Below are positions 7,045-8,263 of a stretch of 8,263 bases of DNA, piece after piece (position 1 is the stretch's first letter; every line of letters begins with the position of its first letter). Both the position numbers and the translations under genes were made by a program. The notes beneath the pieces were generated by a model. It ran no database searches. It saw only the letters and a program-made list of their open reading frames with translations, and was not told the origin of the DNA. The stretch lies in contig URUD01000073.1 of NCBI GenBank assembly GCA_900550935.1, positions 1 through 8,263 of the forward strand, in the 5' to 3' direction. The DNA is from an uncultured Roseburia sp. (lineage in GTDB: Bacteria; Bacillota; Clostridia; Lachnospirales; Lachnospiraceae).

Positions 7045-7956
7045 ATGGACCGTGTGAAAAAATTGATCCATACGGATTATGTATATAGAAGGGGAATCAG
7101 TGGGGAGAATGTAACTGTGGCGGTTATGGATACCGGGATCGCAGTACACCCGGATTTTGACAGGAGGATCGTTGTATTCAAAGATTTCTGCAATGGAAAA
7201 GTGGGGCTTTATGATGACAACGGACATGGCACGCACATAGCCGGGATCATTGCGGGAACCGGGAAAATGTCGGAAGATGATCGGCACATCCGCAAATACA
7301 GCGGGATTGCGCCCGGCGCAAGGATCGTCATGTTAAAAGTGCTTGACCGGAAAGGAAATGGTAATACGGACAGTGTCCTTCGGGCAATCGAATGGTTGAA
7401 AAAAAACAGGAAAACCTACGAGATTCGTCTGCTCAATATTTCGGTCGGCATGCTTCCGGCGGCAGGATTTGAAGAACAGAGAAGACTTCTTGAGGCGGTG
7501 GATATGCTATGGGATGAGGGTATTATGGTCGTGGCGGCGGCAGGCAACAACGGACCAAAGGAAAATTCGGTTACGATCCCGGGCATTTCCAGAAAGATCG
7601 TGACGGTCGGAAGCAGTGATGATGACAGCTATGAGGGCGAAGGGAAAAAACTGTTAAAGGGCTACAGTGGCAAAGGACCGACCGAATGTTGCATTGTAAA
7701 GCCGGAAATCTTGGCGCCGGGAACCAGGGTCACAAGCTGCAGCAGCAATGGTGTGGGATATACGACCAAAAGCGGCACCTCGATGGCGGCTCCGGTCGTG
7801 ACAGGAACACTGGCACTTGCTTTTGAATGCTTCCCGGACTACACACCTGCAGAGATGAAATTAAGACTGTATGAGCGTGCTTATCCGAGGGGGGCACAGA
7901 TTGGGAAGAAGTGCTGGGGAGTTATCCATGCGGAGCATTTTATCCGCCAGGTTTGA
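7045..7956 (+). CDS. subtilisin-family (S8) serine protease, intracellular AprX/ISP-like
   Basis: This endopeptidase has a complete subtilisin triad: D29 in VMDTGI, H61 in NGHGTH and S246 in GTSMAAP, with oxyanion N168 in AAGNNG. Counting from 7045 it is 303 residues, close to a mature subtilisin catalytic domain. Residue 1 falls only about 20 residues before the first catalytic strand, so there is no signal peptide and no long inhibitory prodomain. That points to a cytoplasmic enzyme of the AprX/intracellular subtilisin kind; the substrate is unknown. An in-frame ATG at 6997 would add 16 residues, but it has no ribosome site and those codons are the terminator's left arm and loop. No convincing promoter is visible just upstream, so transcription may come by readthrough from the kinase operon. 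A cardiolipin synthase-like gene follows from a separate promoter. Confidence 0.93.
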   Translation: MDRVKKLIHTDYVYRRGISGENVTVAVMDTGIAVHPDFDRRIVVFKDFCNGKVGLYDDNGHGTHIAGIIAGTGKMSEDDRHIRKYSGIAPGARIVMLKVLDRKGNGNTDSVLRAIEWLKKNRKTYEIRLLNISVGMLPAAGFEEQRRLLEAVDMLWDEGIMVVAAAGNNGPKENSVTIPGISRKIVTVGSSDDDSYEGEGKKLLKGYSGKGPTECCIVKPEILAPGTRVTSCSSNGVGYTTKSGTSMAAPVVTGTLALAFECFPDYTPAEMKLRLYERAYPRGAQIGKKCWGVIHAEHFIRQV

Positions 7957-7981
7957 CAATTTGACAGGTTACCAGTAAAAT
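7953..7981 (+). promoter_or_regulatory. sigma-A-type promoter of the cardiolipin synthase-like gene
   Basis: A perfect TTGACA (7953-7958) overlaps the protease TGA stop codon. It is followed after exactly 17 bases by TAAAAT (7976-7981), one mismatch from consensus. Transcription should start near 7988, giving a leader of about 19 bases with the ribosome site inside it. A second TTGACA (7961-7966) lies 8 bases further on but has no -10 at the right distance. Confidence 0.8.
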
Positions 7982-8006
7982 TGAGGAAAGGGAAAGAGGG
8001 GTACAC

Positions 8007-8263
8007 ATGAAAAAAATATTACATTTATTATTCGGAAGATTTTTTATTGTCGCGCTTTCCATTATCCTGCAGGTCGTATGGCTCTGCACGGTGCTATGGC
8101 AGTTCAGCTACCAGTTCACTTACGCGAACCTGATGCTCCGTGTGGTGGCGATCATTGTGGTACTGATCATTGTCAACAAATGGATCAATCCGGCAAATAA
8201 ACTTTCCTGGACATTTTTGATCTTACTGTCACCACTGTTTGGATTAATGGTATATTTCCTGTT
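8007..8263 (+). CDS. cls: N-terminus of a cardiolipin synthase-like membrane protein (partial, runs off window)
   Basis: The frame is open from the ATG at 8007 to the window end, giving 85 complete codons. The start is preceded by AGGGG (7997-8001), 5 bases upstream. The visible part holds two to three hydrophobic segments: roughly residues 12-31 and 42-57, plus a third starting near 68. The motif NPANKLSWTFLILLSPLFG (about 61-79) matches the PLDc_N-type transmembrane module found before the two HKD phospholipase D domains of Firmicute cardiolipin synthases. If complete, it would join phosphatidylglycerol molecules into cardiolipin at the membrane. The catalytic HKD motifs lie beyond the window, so the assignment rests on the N-terminal module only. 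Other membrane proteins share this PLDc_N-like module, so the symbol is provisional. Confidence 0.75.
   Translation, partial: MKKILHLLFGRFFIVALSIILQVVWLCTVLWQFSYQFTYANLMLRVVAIIVVLIIVNKWINPANKLSWTFLILLSPLFGLMVYFL

Overview
The window looks like chromosomal DNA from a low-to-mid GC Firmicute, most likely a gut Lachnospiraceae-type Clostridium. This is inferred from the strong AGGAG-type ribosome binding sites, the AT-rich intergenic regions with sigma-A-type promoters, and protein styles typical of that family. No homology search was possible. All five real genes are on the + strand. There is no sign of an insertion sequence, phage, CRISPR array or RNA gene.

Region 1 (1-2315) is a self-contained pnp unit. 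It has a near-consensus promoter (17-45) and a leader with a long rod-like hairpin (66-140). A full-length polynucleotide phosphorylase follows (184-2277), then a clean intrinsic terminator (2281-2315). The leader resembles in logic the RNase III/PNPase-autoregulated leader of enterobacterial pnp, because the 3' arm of the hairpin can also pair with the pnp Shine-Dalgarno.

Region 2 (2316-7044) is a two-gene signalling operon that starts from an extended -10 promoter directly behind the pnp terminator. The first gene encodes a FapA/DUF342-type beta-helix protein fused to a receiver (REC) domain. The second, 16 bases downstream, encodes a 1021-residue membrane hybrid histidine kinase with an N-terminal extracytoplasmic domain, about seven further membrane segments, HisKA, HATPase, REC, HPt and a helical tail. 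Together they contain all parts of a phosphorelay except a recognisable DNA-binding output; the natural inference is that HPt passes phosphate to the FapA-REC protein. The operon closes with a strong terminator (6997-7044).

Region 3 (7045-8263) holds a 303-residue subtilisin-family serine protease with no signal peptide or prodomain, resembling intracellular AprX/ISP-like enzymes. Its Shine-Dalgarno lies inside the 3' arm of the preceding terminator and its ATG directly follows the T-tract, so its expression may depend on readthrough. Next comes the 5' end of a cardiolipin synthase-like gene (8007 onward, cut by the window end), with its own consensus promoter overlapping the protease stop codon.

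No wholly new system is evident. The most unusual points are the FapA-REC/hybrid kinase pair, the terminator that overlaps the protease start, and the pnp leader structure.
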